DNA of 64,000 nt from assembly GCF_003479425.1 (NCBI RefSeq), contig NZ_QUHC01000005.1, forward strand, positions 186,001 through 250,000, written 5' to 3'. Made by a program: the position numbers and the translations under genes. The notes beneath the pieces are model-generated. The model searched no databases. It saw nothing but the letters and a program-made list of their open reading frames with translations, and was not told the DNA's origin. Of the stretch, positions 52,088-61,977 are shown one piece after another; positions within the stretch are counted from its first letter, which is position 1; every line of letters starts with the position of its first letter. Origin of the DNA: Odoribacter sp. AF15-53. Lineage in GTDB: Bacteria; Bacteroidota; Bacteroidia; Bacteroidales; Marinifilaceae.

Positions 52088-52972
52088 TTAAAGTTTCGTG
52101 TTGCAATAGATACAATGGGTCCAGTTTTCCTCGACTTTGGCCCCGCAACGGGGACAGCGATTTTTGATCGCATAATGTTCGTGAATATATTTTCGGGCAT
52201 CCTGAAAATCGGGAGTGTCACACCATTTCATGATTTCTCTCACCCGGACGGCGGCGAACGGGTGATCAAGATTTGCGGTTGCCACGATCTGGAGGAATTT
52301 GTCCCATGTCTTCCCGTCCCGAATTTCCTCGTAACTGTCGGCCTGTTTCGCCCACTCTTCCACGTTAACCTCGCCGGTAACCTCTTCCGGTCCGCCGGCC
52401 AGTCGCAATTGAGTTTTCACGATCGTATCCTTGCCGCTGATAATCGCTCCCACGCGGTCTGCCGATAGCTCGCTCTTGCGTGACCAGTATAGCATGGCGT
52501 ATTGAAGCGGGACTAGGAAAGGTCCGAGAAGTCCCAAGGCATCCCCGCCTGTTTTCAGCAGGTCGGCCATCGTGGTATATAGCACGTGACGGCATAGGAT
52601 GTGTCCGCATTCGTGGGCTAACACGGAATCGACCTCATCTTCTTTGAGGTATTGAAGCAAGCCGGAGGTGATAACCAGAAATATCCGGGTATCTCCGAAT
52701 GTGTAGGCGTTGGGATAGGGATTCATTTCGAGGTAGAACTCGGGAACATCAATGCCCAGTCGTTTGCATATGATGACAAGGCGATAATATAACTTGGGCA
52801 TTTGCTTTTCCGAGAGCCTGATTTTCGAGGCCATGTTGATCCCGTACAAGAGAGTTTCGTAGCTCAGGTCGAGAACCTTCTTCACCACCAGATCAAAGCC
52901 GGGAATTGATTTCATCAATTTAAGGGCAGCGGCATCTTCCGGGTGTACAAATGTATTTACAAAATCGTTCAT
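52088..52972 (-). CDS. M48-family zinc metallopeptidase with C-terminal zinc ribbon
   Basis: 294 residues. The catalytic HExxH is intact at H120-E-C-G-H124, and the third-ligand region 'SELSADRVGAI' follows. It differs from HtpX in lacking clear N-terminal membrane helices; the region before HExxH is 'LYYRLVIICKRLGIDVPEFYL', as in soluble M48 (YcaL/Oma1-like) peptidases. The last 25 residues form a CxxC...CxxC zinc ribbon ('CPRCGAKVEENWTHCIYC'), which may bind substrate proteins. First gene of a six-gene minus-strand run. Confidence 0.88.
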   Translation of the reverse strand: MNDFVNTFVHPEDAAALKLMKSIPGFDLVVKKVLDLSYETLLYGINMASKIRLSEKQMPKLYYRLVIICKRLGIDVPEFYLEMNPYPNAYTFGDTRIFLVITSGLLQYLKEDEVDSVLAHECGHILCRHVLYTTMADLLKTGGDALGLLGPFLVPLQYAMLYWSRKSELSADRVGAIISGKDTIVKTQLRLAGGPEEVTGEVNVEEWAKQADSYEEIRDGKTWDKFLQIVATANLDHPFAAVRVREIMKWCDTPDFQDARKYIHEHYAIKNRCPRCGAKVEENWTHCIYCNTKL

Positions 52973-53151
52973 GTTATTTGTATTATTATTCGCTTTCTAA
53001 ATACAATAGAGGCATCCTCGAAGAAAATCTCTGAAATGAAACGAGAAAAAAGCAGTAATCTTCAGCCTTTCCGATTATGCCAACGATATAACACTTTTAT
53101 TCAACCTTGTACTACTACGTTATAGATTATAAAAACTACTACCATCGAAAT
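52973..53151. other. Intergenic region upstream of M48 gene
   Basis: About 180 AT-rich bases with no recognisable gene, RNA or consensus promoter. The terminator of the third SusCD locus lies just beyond its right end. Confidence 0.4.
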
Positions 53152-53196
53152 AAAAAAGAAATCGCCATAAAATGTTGTTTATGACGATTTCTTTTT
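53152..53196 (-). terminator. Terminator of the third SusCD operon
   Basis: A long hairpin: AAAAAGAAATCG (53153-53164) plus CATAAA pairs with TTTATG plus CGATTTCTTTTT (53185-53196), with a single-base internal loop. On the minus strand it ends in a U-run. It lies 27 bases after the stop codon of the TlpA-like gene. Confidence 0.85.
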
Positions 53197-53223
53197 GAAT
53201 GCAAGCCTGCGATACAAGTTCGC

Positions 53224-54372
53224 TTATTTCATGAGGTGTTCCAATTCCTCGTAAAAAGCGGGGTCTTCCCCGACCGTACGCTTCAATATCTTGCCATCGG
53301 GGCCTATCAAAATTTTAGTTGGAAAACCTTGCACGTTAAAACGTACAACATAATCTTCCTCGCCTTCTCCAGCGACAATTTGTTTCCAATTCCACTCCGA
53401 TTTAGATAAATACTCTTCCCAAGTTTCTCTATTATCCTTGGCTATACCTAATAATACTAATTTATCCGCATGCTTTTCTGCAAACTTTTTCATCTGTGGC
53501 ATTCCGGAAATACAAGCACCACACCAAGTTCCCCAAAAATCTATCAAAACATACTTCCCCTTGTATTCTGCCAAATCAAAAGGTTTACCGTCGTATGTTC
53601 GGGAAGTTTTAATAGTAGGTACTAATTGACCAACCTCCGTGGCTTTTGCTCCTTGTATACGGGTAGCGATATTTTTGTAGTATGTCAATTTCTCGTATTT
53701 TTTATCTGCGATACTGAAAAAGCGTTCTGCCTCCTCCATTGTCAATTGAGTGCGTTGCAACATGTCTTCCAATAACCATAAACCACCTACCGATGAAACG
53801 TATTTTTGAAGGAAATCCATGCGGATACGTTGCATTTCATTTTCGAGCCTTTCCATTTTCTGCAAATTAGCTGCTTTTTCTTCTGTAGTCAGGGTTGAGT
53901 CAGTCCAGTTCGTAATCATCAGATTCACACTTTCATTCTCTATGGGATGCATCTGTGATGTGTATTCCCGGAAAATGTCGTTCTCCGCATCTCCGCCGGG
54001 ATAAAGATCTACGAAATCCTTCTTTAAATCTCCATTCACTTCTAACGTCTGTCCCGGTATCGCCACGAACAGTAAACTACCGGAATTACAAGGAACAAAA
54101 CCGTTTCCGACCATTTTCATTAAACGTCTGCAATTAACCTCTACCACTTGTGGTTCTGGTAATTTGAATTCAACATGAAATTGTTCATTCTCCAAAGCGA
54201 TATTGCAATGTGCATACTTTCCGCTCGAATCAACATACACGAGGTGCATCTGCCTGCCCATGCCTCCGATTCGTCCTTTGAATACGAACGTATTTTTATC
54301 TTCCTTTGCGGAACATGCGATACAACAACTTAACCACAAGGTGCAATATATTATAAATGTCAACTTTTTCAT
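53224..54372 (-). CDS. TlpA-family thioredoxin lipoprotein with DUF4369-like domain
   Basis: 382 residues, lipoprotein signal with Cys near position 20 ('SCCIACSAKED'). The N-terminal part is the DUF4369-like beta domain ('FKGRIGGMGRQMHLVYVDSSG'), followed by helices, then a thioredoxin fold with 'LIDFWGTWCGAC' (C284, C287) and cis-Pro 'VQGFPTKILIG'. Probably a surface- or periplasm-facing thiol-disulfide oxidoreductase. Last gene of the sigma-FecR-SusC-SusD-TlpA locus, 41 bases after susD; a strong terminator follows. It is of the same type as the gene at 6221. Confidence 0.87.
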   Translation of the reverse strand: MKKLTFIIYCTLWLSCCIACSAKEDKNTFVFKGRIGGMGRQMHLVYVDSSGKYAHCNIALENEQFHVEFKLPEPQVVEVNCRRLMKMVGNGFVPCNSGSLLFVAIPGQTLEVNGDLKKDFVDLYPGGDAENDIFREYTSQMHPIENESVNLMITNWTDSTLTTEEKAANLQKMERLENEMQRIRMDFLQKYVSSVGGLWLLEDMLQRTQLTMEEAERFFSIADKKYEKLTYYKNIATRIQGAKATEVGQLVPTIKTSRTYDGKPFDLAEYKGKYVLIDFWGTWCGACISGMPQMKKFAEKHADKLVLLGIAKDNRETWEEYLSKSEWNWKQIVAGEGEEDYVVRFNVQGFPTKILIGPDGKILKRTVGEDPAFYEELEHLMK

Positions 54373-54413
54373 TTTATCATTTATTTTTAATATCCTAGTA
54401 TAATTTCTCTACG

Positions 54414-55949
54414 TTAATAAATATTTTGTTGAATCTTTCCGAGACTGCTCTCAATCTCCGTGTTTAAGATTGGGGCAGCGAAACGTCTTGAATTTTTATC
54501 TAGCGAATATGTTTTTAGAGTCTCTTTCCCTAAAATACCAAAATTCGTATAAGGATAAAATTCACGAGTTAAAACCACATCATCATCCGGATCTTCATTA
54601 TTATTGAAACGCCGGATATCATACCAACGTGTGGAGAACGGCATTTCCCGGCGACGTTCTTGCAAAATTTTGGAAATCGCTTCCGTCTGTGATGATGCCG
54701 ACAATTTAATTTTATCGGAAGGTGCATTTTTGTCTATGCGTTTCTCTCGTAAAACATTTACAGTATTCATTGCTTCGATATAATCTCCCATCCTTGCCTG
54801 ACATTCTGCTTTTGTCAGGATCATTTCGGCAACCGTCGGGCCTGAAGGGATCCGGTCTTTATAAAAGAAGATATATCCCGGATATGCATATGCAGGAGAA
54901 GTCATTCCCCTATCATAAGAATAATTTTCTACCATGTGATATTTATAGCGCAGATCATAGTCCCGATCGTAAAGTGCTAGTAATTCTTTGCTTGGTATAT
55001 ACCACCATGAAGAATTACTCAACATCCGGAAATAATAGAATTCCTTCCATTCCATCATATCCGTCATATCTATCTGATTATCGTGCGTGTAAGGGAATTT
55101 TATCTCCACGATTTCTTTATCTGTATTGGGGTTAATCGTCACTTCCGATTTATTTGCGCTATATCTCATATCAACATTATAATCCATGAGTTCATCATGT
55201 CCTTCCAGTGCGTAACTGGCATATTTCAACGCTTCTGCGTAATTATTTCGGAAAAGATAGTAGCGTGCCGCGAATGCGTCTGCAGCCGGTTTGCTACCTC
55301 GCCAGGTCCGGAATTTATTATTAACAACAGTCAAAGGGTTTTGTAACTTTAAGGCTCCTTCCAATTCCTGTTCAATCATCGTGTAAGTCTGTTCCAGTGT
55401 GGCTCGGGTAGGGGATTCTTCAAAATTTACGGAGTTTTTCAGAACTAAACCCATTTCATGTTTATTGGCTTCCGTGTAAGGCAGGCAATGGGTATTTGCC
55501 AAAATCCAATAACTATAAGCTTTTATCAGGTGAGCTTCTGCCTCCAAAACTTTCTTTTGTTCTGCATTGCCGGATACTCTGTTTAAATTTTCCAACACCA
55601 TATTAGCCGTAAAGATTTTTTTATATTCACTTGTCCAGAGGCCATCCCCTCTACCTGGCAAATACTCGATGTCCCAAGTTGCAAACTCAACAGTCGTAAT
55701 ACCGTAAGCGTTGGATTTCGCTTCATAGATTTCCTTGTACAATCCATAGTCATCGCTACTGTAAATAGCTGTTCCATTCGTTTCTTGATAAAAACTATCG
55801 TAATCGTTCAACAAGGTCTCCAGATGTTCTAGCGTCGTGGGGACCAGAGAACTCGTTTTAGAAGGTTGCACGTCAAGATATTCGTCGCAAGAAACCATTA
55901 GCGGTAAACAAACCGATATCCATAACATGAATTTATATCTTTGTTTCAT
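54414..55949 (-). CDS. SusD/RagB-family nutrient-binding lipoprotein
   Basis: 511 residues with lipobox 'LMVSC' near residue 20. SusD features: 'EHLETLLNDYDSF', 'LEAEAHLIKAYSYWILANTHCLPY', 'AEMILTKAECQARMGDYIEAMNTVNVLREKR', and 'LQERRREMPFSTRWYDIRRFNN'. It is the partner of the SusC gene 12 bases upstream. The TlpA-like gene follows. No carbohydrate enzyme is nearby, so the substrate is unclear. Confidence 0.95.
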   Translation of the reverse strand: MKQRYKFMLWISVCLPLMVSCDEYLDVQPSKTSSLVPTTLEHLETLLNDYDSFYQETNGTAIYSSDDYGLYKEIYEAKSNAYGITTVEFATWDIEYLPGRGDGLWTSEYKKIFTANMVLENLNRVSGNAEQKKVLEAEAHLIKAYSYWILANTHCLPYTEANKHEMGLVLKNSVNFEESPTRATLEQTYTMIEQELEGALKLQNPLTVVNNKFRTWRGSKPAADAFAARYYLFRNNYAEALKYASYALEGHDELMDYNVDMRYSANKSEVTINPNTDKEIVEIKFPYTHDNQIDMTDMMEWKEFYYFRMLSNSSWWYIPSKELLALYDRDYDLRYKYHMVENYSYDRGMTSPAYAYPGYIFFYKDRIPSGPTVAEMILTKAECQARMGDYIEAMNTVNVLREKRIDKNAPSDKIKLSASSQTEAISKILQERRREMPFSTRWYDIRRFNNNEDPDDDVVLTREFYPYTNFGILGKETLKTYSLDKNSRRFAAPILNTEIESSLGKIQQNIY

Positions 55950-55961
55950 AATGCCTTATTT

Positions 55962-58900
55962 TTAAAAATTAAATTTCAATCCCAATGTGTATGAAGCCCT
56001 CGGGCGGATAGTTCCTCCATTCATGCTTGTCGGATATTCCGGATCTTCGTCGTATTTATTAGCGACAAATGTGTGAAGATTATTTCCTTGTACATAAATT
56101 TGCAAGGAAGAAATACCGATTTTTGACAACAAGCGTGTCGGCATATTATAAGTGAGATTAATTTCCTGAATCCTGACATGCGAAGCATTCTCCACCAGGT
56201 AATCCAAATACGGGTAATAACTGTTCCAGTACAAATAAGACTCTTCTCGCCTGTCAAACGGAATCGGTACCATATCCATCGGGTCGGATTCCAATACCTC
56301 CTTGTAATATTTATTCGGCATGGCGTAACCACCTGACATATCAGGATAATTAAACGAACAACGTCTGAATTTGTGTCCAAATTTACCGGTGATGATAAAC
56401 GACAAGTCAAAATCGTAAATTTTGAAGGAATTGGAGAAACCCAACGTATATGGGGCAACCTTTGTACCCATGTTTACCATGTAATCCCGTGCATCTCCTG
56501 AAGTCCAGTCTGAAAAATCAAACAATTCCCCTTCAGCGCCATGAATAGCTGGAAGCCAATAAGGATCATCCTCCGAACCTCTATTTACCACGCCTGCATA
56601 CTTGTACGCCCACAATGTATTGGCGTTATATCCCTCTACGTAGGCAGATGAACCTCCGGAATACAAATCATAAGAACCATAAGTTACCCTGTAAAGATTC
56701 GTGATTTTATTTTTGTTATACGAGAAATTCAGACTTCCGGTCCAAACAATATTCGAGGCTAAAATCGGTATACGTGTACTTACCTCCAATTCAAAACCGC
56801 GATTTATCATCTGTGCCGTATTTAATTTTTGCGACCGGGTTCCATTGATAGCCGGAATTGTCATCGAGGTGATCAAATCCTTCCCCTTCTTGTTATAAAG
56901 ATCCAGTTTTCCGCTTAGTTTGTTTCCCCAGAAAGAGTAATCAATACCAACATCCCAGGTTCCTGTTTTTTCCCATCTTAACGTGGGATTACCAAAGCTG
57001 CTGATGCTGGACGTGATCTCGTGCGTGTAAGTATTTTGGGTAGCGGAAATATCAATCAAAGGACGGAAGGAGGTCGTTTTGTCCACGTTCCCATTATACC
57101 CGTAAGTAACACGTATGTTCAAACGGTCTAAAGCCTCCATATCCTTCATGAAATTTTCTTTCCCGATTTGCCAGCCGATTCCCACCGACCAAAAAGGAGC
57201 ATAACGATATTTCGGGTCATCCGTGATCAGGTTTGATGCGTCTGTACGTACGCTGCCGGAGAGTGTATATTTACCGTCATAAGTATAAGAAACATTACCG
57301 AACAATGAAAAATAACGGTCGGTTTCGTACGAAAATTCATTGGTATAAGAGAAATTTTGCCTGCTTCCCATCCAGTCCTCTGTTCCTGTTACCCCGTTGG
57401 GATAAATTCCGACAGTTAATTTGTCATCATCGTATCCGACAGTCATCGGATAGTTGGTAGACTGCGTAATACGTTGGTTGATCTCCGTGCCGAGAATAAA
57501 ATTCACCTCATGCTTATCTGCAAAGTTACGATTGAAATTCAATTGATTGCGGAAACTATAAGCGTTAAGTTCTGATTTTGACATATGCTTGATACCTCCT
57601 AGTGGAATATTCGGGGTCACTTTATTGGTTACTTTATCCCAAGATGCGGCCTGATTCACGGTTCGACGAGTTGTAAAAGTTTTCTCGTTATAAATACTTG
57701 AATTATTCGTATTGAACATCTCGTATTGAATCTTTGAGTCCAACGAAAGCCCTTCCCAGAATTTTATGGTTAATCCGGCTTGGAATCTTGCATTCAACTG
57801 TTTAGAAAGTACCTCTCGGTTTTCAATTTCTGTAATTGGATTATAAGTCCAATCGGAATAAGGGAAATTTTCTGTCGGCACATGGCGTTCCAGTATAGGA
57901 GTATAATACCCGTAAGTGACAGGCAGACGTGCTCCATTCTCGTCTACCAGCATATCGTAAGGAGAAAGACTCAAAATACCATTGCTGGAACCGCTGTTAT
58001 CCAATTTTTTGTATTGGAACATCCCGGAAAAATCGAAATTCAGCCAACGGAATAATTTTGCGCTTGTTCTATAATTTATCAAGACCCGGTCTGTGTTATT
58101 CTCCTTGAAATAATCCTTTTCGTTCTCGTACATCAGTGAAAGTACGTTATTCATTTTTTCGGTAGCTCCTGATATACTTACATTATACTGTTGCGTGATT
58201 GGCAATTGTAACAGATATTTTTTTATTTGACTGCGGTTATCCTGTTTTTTCAATTGTTCCAGAATACGGTTCATTTCATCATCCGACATGTATCCCAACC
58301 GGTTTTCATTTAATGCGACCACCGCCTGTGAATAATCTTCGGTCACATTCAGGTAACTATCGTCAATCGGTCCCCAAAAACTTCCGAAAAAGTCTGTCGC
58401 AAATCCGCGTTTTTCATACTCTACCACTTCTTCCGAAGAAACAAAAGGATAATAAGTATCCAAATCCAGCTTTGGTGATATTTTTACAAAAGCCGAAACA
58501 TTGACATTCATCCCTTTTGCGGCATTCGCTTTCCCTTTTTTCGTCGTTATCACGATTACGCCATTAGCCGATCGTGCTCCCCAAATAGAAGCTGCTGCCG
58601 CATCTTTCAGAATGGTCATGCTCTCCACGTCATTCGGGTTGATAGAACTGAAATCATCCTCTACGGCAAAACCGTCTATCACAACTAACGGACGGGTATC
58701 CGTGTTCAAACTCGTTTGGCCGCGAATCTCAAATACCAACTTACCATCACTGTCCAAACGATTCTGTACCCCCGCCATTGTTCCAATCAAACGTGTGGCA
58801 ATATCCGAAGTCGGTTTGGATAGCTGGTCGGCTGACACGATATCGAAGGCCCCCGTGGCTCGCTCCCGTGAAATCGTTTGGTAACCGGTTATCATCACCT

Positions 58901-59546
58901 CTTCCAAAGCTTTCGTGTCATACTCTAGTACAATATTCAAGACCTTTACATTCCCGACTTTTACCTCCTTGCTCTTCATCCCCACAAAAGTAATTTGAAA
59001 AACCAAGTCTTGGCGATCGTCAACCTTGATCTGGAACTTCCCGTCTACATCCGTTGCAACTCCGATCTGTGTTCCCTTGACAATCACCGATGCGCCCGGA
59101 ACCGGTAGTCCGTCCGTGTCCTTCACTGTTCCCGAAACGGTACGTTTTTTTACCACTTGGGCCATCGGTTTCGAGTCTGCAACCTGCTCTTTATTCTGCA
59201 CGATAATCACCTCATCGCGAAACTCATATTCCAATCCCTTTTCCTCTAATACCCCTGTCAGGAAATCTTTCAATGGTACTGATTTCACATCCACGTTCAC
59301 GTTCCCCTTTTTTTGCATCGCGTCATAATTATACAAAAAATCATAACCCGTTTTTCGTGTCACTTCCTCGAAAAGCTTCACTAGCGATACGTTTTTCATT
59401 TTCAAACTGATGACTCCTTCTTGTGAATAAACATTTGCCGATGTGGCAAACACTCCAAACAGCATCATAAAAGCCAAGCGCCTCATAAGCCATAACATTT
59501 TTCGTAACCATATCTCCGATATGGTGTTAAACCAATTTTTTTTCAT
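55962..59546 (-). CDS. SusC/RagA-family TonB-dependent outer membrane transporter with STN domain
   Basis: 1194 residues, complete. Signal region; STN domain at about 45-115 ('ISLKMKNVSLVKLFEEVTRKTGYDF'); CarboxypepD_reg-like domain at about 135-210 ('VSGTVKDTDGLPVPGASVIV'); TonB-box-like 'LEEVMITGYQ'; plug with 'DIATRLIGTMAGVQN' and 'VESMTILKDAAAASIWGARS'; barrel ending 'SYTLGLKFNF'. It imports an unknown substrate and signals through its STN domain to FecR. Before its start is a leader nearly the same as that of the susC at 16417. Confidence 0.96.
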   Translation of the reverse strand: MKKNWFNTISEIWLRKMLWLMRRLAFMMLFGVFATSANVYSQEGVISLKMKNVSLVKLFEEVTRKTGYDFLYNYDAMQKKGNVNVDVKSVPLKDFLTGVLEEKGLEYEFRDEVIIVQNKEQVADSKPMAQVVKKRTVSGTVKDTDGLPVPGASVIVKGTQIGVATDVDGKFQIKVDDRQDLVFQITFVGMKSKEVKVGNVKVLNIVLEYDTKALEEVMITGYQTISRERATGAFDIVSADQLSKPTSDIATRLIGTMAGVQNRLDSDGKLVFEIRGQTSLNTDTRPLVVIDGFAVEDDFSSINPNDVESMTILKDAAAASIWGARSANGVIVITTKKGKANAAKGMNVNVSAFVKISPKLDLDTYYPFVSSEEVVEYEKRGFATDFFGSFWGPIDDSYLNVTEDYSQAVVALNENRLGYMSDDEMNRILEQLKKQDNRSQIKKYLLQLPITQQYNVSISGATEKMNNVLSLMYENEKDYFKENNTDRVLINYRTSAKLFRWLNFDFSGMFQYKKLDNSGSSNGILSLSPYDMLVDENGARLPVTYGYYTPILERHVPTENFPYSDWTYNPITEIENREVLSKQLNARFQAGLTIKFWEGLSLDSKIQYEMFNTNNSSIYNEKTFTTRRTVNQAASWDKVTNKVTPNIPLGGIKHMSKSELNAYSFRNQLNFNRNFADKHEVNFILGTEINQRITQSTNYPMTVGYDDDKLTVGIYPNGVTGTEDWMGSRQNFSYTNEFSYETDRYFSLFGNVSYTYDGKYTLSGSVRTDASNLITDDPKYRYAPFWSVGIGWQIGKENFMKDMEALDRLNIRVTYGYNGNVDKTTSFRPLIDISATQNTYTHEITSSISSFGNPTLRWEKTGTWDVGIDYSFWGNKLSGKLDLYNKKGKDLITSMTIPAINGTRSQKLNTAQMINRGFELEVSTRIPILASNIVWTGSLNFSYNKNKITNLYRVTYGSYDLYSGGSSAYVEGYNANTLWAYKYAGVVNRGSEDDPYWLPAIHGAEGELFDFSDWTSGDARDYMVNMGTKVAPYTLGFSNSFKIYDFDLSFIITGKFGHKFRRCSFNYPDMSGGYAMPNKYYKEVLESDPMDMVPIPFDRREESYLYWNSYYPYLDYLVENASHVRIQEINLTYNMPTRLLSKIGISSLQIYVQGNNLHTFVANKYDEDPEYPTSMNGGTIRPRASYTLGLKFNF

Positions 59547-59611
59547 ACATTTGTATAAGAATTTATTAAACTATTGTCCACAGGTGCTTGCCGGCACCTT
59601 AAGACGTTACC
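59547..59611 (-). promoter_or_regulatory. susC leader with sequence shared by the other complete susC
   Basis: On the minus strand TAGTTTAATAAATTC (59559-59573) and CAAATGT just before the ATG match the leader at 16392-16416. A small hairpin (AGGTGC with GCACCT, 59582-59599) lies upstream of the shared block. A promoter used by the ECF sigma factor is likely here, but the elements are unproven. Confidence 0.4.
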
Positions 59612-59644
59612 AAAAACGGAAATAATAGCACTATTTCCGTTTTT
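59612..59644 (-). terminator. Hairpin at the end of fecR (terminator or attenuator)
   Basis: A perfect 13-base stem (AAAAACGGAAATA with TATTTCCGTTTTT, seven-base loop) ends in a U-run on the minus strand. It contains the fecR stop codon and separates fecR from susC. Confidence 0.75.
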
Positions 59645-60698
59645 CTTTATAACTTACCGTGACATTCTGTCCGTCGATCTCGAAAGCCACGTCATTTGTC
59701 AAGCGAATCATTTCCAACACGCTATAAATATCCTCGTATCTTTTCACCCGTCCTGAAAAACGGATTCCGGCTACTTGCGGATCGGCAAAGAATACTTTGA
59801 CATCATACCAGCGTGCTAATGTTTCCATGATCTTTTCCAGAGGCTGTTTGTCGAACATATAATACCCATCCTTCCAGGAAGTATAAAGAGCCGTATTCAC
59901 TTCCTGTACGCCTATCTCCTCATCACCTCTCCGGCAAACGGCCTGTTGAGAGGGCTGCAAAATACACTCTTTCCCCTGTTCGTTTTTCACCCGCACCGAG
60001 CCATTCACTAAAGTTGTAAAAACCTCCCCGTCTCCGCCTACCGATGAAATATTAAACTCTGTTCCCAAAGCTGTCACGTTCACCCCTTCAACACACACTG
60101 TAAACGGGCGTTCCACGTCTTTTGCCACCTCAAAATAAGCTTCTCCTTCCAGATAGACAACCCGTGAATCTGTGGGAAATTGTACTGGAAACGATAAAAC
60201 CGATTCCGAGTTAATCGTAACCAAAGACCCATCCGGTAATCTAAAAGTAAAGTCAGAGCCTTTGGGTACCATTAAACGATTATAACGAATTTCATCCGAC
60301 GCTTCTTCTCGTGTCCGAAACGTCAATTGATCATTGGTGCTGTCACGCACGATGTCTATCCCCAGTTCTTCTTCGTGCAGATGATTCACGTTCCTTAAAT
60401 CCACGCTTTTACCATTGGCCAAAATCAACTCGACCCTTGCCGTGTCGGCTTGTCGTGATGTTTCGTTTTGTACCAGTACGACTGTTCGCTCTTGTTTCAA
60501 CTTTTCATGGATAAATAAAATTCCTCCCAATACGACAGCCAAACACGCTGCCGAATTTATCCACGTGCGCGGCATACGAAATTTGGGCCGATCAAGAGTT
60601 CTTTTTTTGATCTTTTTCCATCCGTCATCTTCATCATATTTCTTTTTCTTCATCGAGTTGCTCACCCGATGAATGGAATAATCCAATTCATCTTTCAT
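59631..60698 (-). CDS. FecR-family anti-sigma factor
   Basis: 355 residues from ATG 60698; a GTG at 60725 is less likely. A basic cytoplasmic N-terminus with 'KKIKKRTLDRPKFRM' precedes one membrane helix ('WINSAACLAVVLGGILFIH'). Outside, the FecR domain has 'LPDGSLVTINSESVLSFPVQF', 'VVYLEGEAYFEVAKDVERPF' and 'GTEFNIS', followed by DUF4974 ('METLARWYDVKVFF'). It should control the sigma factor encoded 80 bases upstream and be triggered by the downstream SusC. Its last codons form one arm of a terminator-like hairpin. Confidence 0.95.
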   Translation of the reverse strand: MKDELDYSIHRVSNSMKKKKYDEDDGWKKIKKRTLDRPKFRMPRTWINSAACLAVVLGGILFIHEKLKQERTVVLVQNETSRQADTARVELILANGKSVDLRNVNHLHEEELGIDIVRDSTNDQLTFRTREEASDEIRYNRLMVPKGSDFTFRLPDGSLVTINSESVLSFPVQFPTDSRVVYLEGEAYFEVAKDVERPFTVCVEGVNVTALGTEFNISSVGGDGEVFTTLVNGSVRVKNEQGKECILQPSQQAVCRRGDEEIGVQEVNTALYTSWKDGYYMFDKQPLEKIMETLARWYDVKVFFADPQVAGIRFSGRVKRYEDIYSVLEMIRLTNDVAFEIDGQNVTVSYKEKRK

Positions 60699-60778
60699 GT
60701 ATTCATTTTTTCCTAAGGGCCACAACTACTCCAAAAGGGTGACTGGAAAATGAAAAAAATAAAGGCAAAACGAAAATT

Positions 60779-61369
60779 TTATTTTAATCGCCTGCAATAT
60801 AACCACATAAGCAGGGAAATCTTTTTAACGATCCGAACTTTTTCTCTAATCAGACGATAAGCTTTACTAATATGCGTTTTTACCGTGTTCAACGAAATTC
60901 CCAATTCATCCCCGATCTGTTGATAGCTTTTCCCGTCTACTAGGCTCATCAAAAAAACAGTTTTGCATTGCGAAGGTAATTCTTCTATCGCCCGTTCAAC
61001 TCTATCCAAACCGGCAAGTTCATCCTCGGAAAACTCCGATTGTTCCAGATATTCTATGAATTCAGTCAAATGAGGGGCGTGGCGTTGTTCTAACGCTTGG
61101 CTTCTCAACACTTTCAATGCACCATTTCGTGTGGATTGATATAAATAAGATTTTAATGACACTTTTATATTTATCTTTCGTCTATTTTCCCACAAATAAA
61201 CAAATGCATCTTGTACTACATCTTCCGCTTTCTCGGAATCACCCAGAATACCCATACAATAACCACACAATTCTTGGTAATACTTTCGAAATAATATTTC
61301 GAAAGATTTTGAATGTCCCTCTAGGATAGCCTTTAATTCAGCACCATCTAAATTTGCATCATCATGCAT
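60779..61369 (-). CDS. ECF RNA polymerase sigma-70 factor
   Basis: 196 residues. Region 2: 'FEILFRKYYQELCGYCMGILGDSEKAEDVVQDAFVYLWENR'. Region 4: 'AIEELPSQCKTVFLMSLVDGKSYQQIGDELGISLNTVKTHISKAYR'. The C-terminal tail is hydrophobic/basic. First gene of the third SusCD locus. A CAAATATA element at 61411-61418 (TATATTTG on the minus strand) is a probable -7 box, about 42 bases before the start. Confidence 0.95.
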   Translation of the reverse strand: MHDDANLDGAELKAILEGHSKSFEILFRKYYQELCGYCMGILGDSEKAEDVVQDAFVYLWENRRKINIKVSLKSYLYQSTRNGALKVLRSQALEQRHAPHLTEFIEYLEQSEFSEDELAGLDRVERAIEELPSQCKTVFLMSLVDGKSYQQIGDELGISLNTVKTHISKAYRLIREKVRIVKKISLLMWLYCRRLK

Positions 61370-61461
61370 AGGCCTTTACTTTATTACCAGCTCATCTATG
61401 ATTTATCATGCAAATATATATAATATATTGAAATTATTTGCATTTAGCAAATATATGTTCT

Positions 61462-61977
61462 TTATTCCAACACCTCAAGTACCCGATCTTCGATCTCGTT
61501 CAAACGCTTCGTTACCAAAGATTGAGCCTCGGCGATAATCTTGTTTTCATTGCCCGTGAAAAAGAAGGTAATCAAAGCTGCTCCAAGCATAAACAATGCC
61601 AATTTGGGCTTCTTGGCAAGAGCGGCGAACAATCCGGTTCCCGTCAATCCTCCCGTGATCACGTTACGCACAAGCCGATCTTCATCATTATCATCCAGAA
61701 GAGCATTATTTTTCATCAAAATCTTTTCAACTTTCTCCGCACGGAGATGGTCAGCCTCGGCGAGAGCGGCATACCAGGCATTATACTTGTTGGGAAATGA
61801 TTCGGAGAACCACAAGCCGCGAAGAATTTCATAAACGTAATACCCGTTGAGTTTTTTCACGATATTCTGATCGTGCATCCCTACCAACCGTTTGGTCTCG
61901 AAATCCACCATGACCTTTACCTCGTCCCATAGTGTCTTGAACTGATCTACTAAATACGCATCCATAACAAGTTGCAT
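61462..61977 (-). CDS. Small membrane protein of GTPase operon
   Basis: 171 residues; ATG 61977 abuts the stop codon of the GTPase gene (TAA-ATG), showing coupling. The N-terminal half is soluble and helical ('TLWDEVKVMVDFETKRLVGM', 'YAALAEADHLRAEKVEKILM'). A hydrophobic segment follows ('VITGGLTGTGLFAALAKKPK', then 'LALFMLGAALITFFFTG'), and the end is helical. No family is recognised. It may anchor or recruit the GTPases to the membrane. Confidence 0.78.
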   Translation of the reverse strand: MQLVMDAYLVDQFKTLWDEVKVMVDFETKRLVGMHDQNIVKKLNGYYVYEILRGLWFSESFPNKYNAWYAALAEADHLRAEKVEKILMKNNALLDDNDEDRLVRNVITGGLTGTGLFAALAKKPKLALFMLGAALITFFFTGNENKIIAEAQSLVTKRLNEIEDRVLEVLE

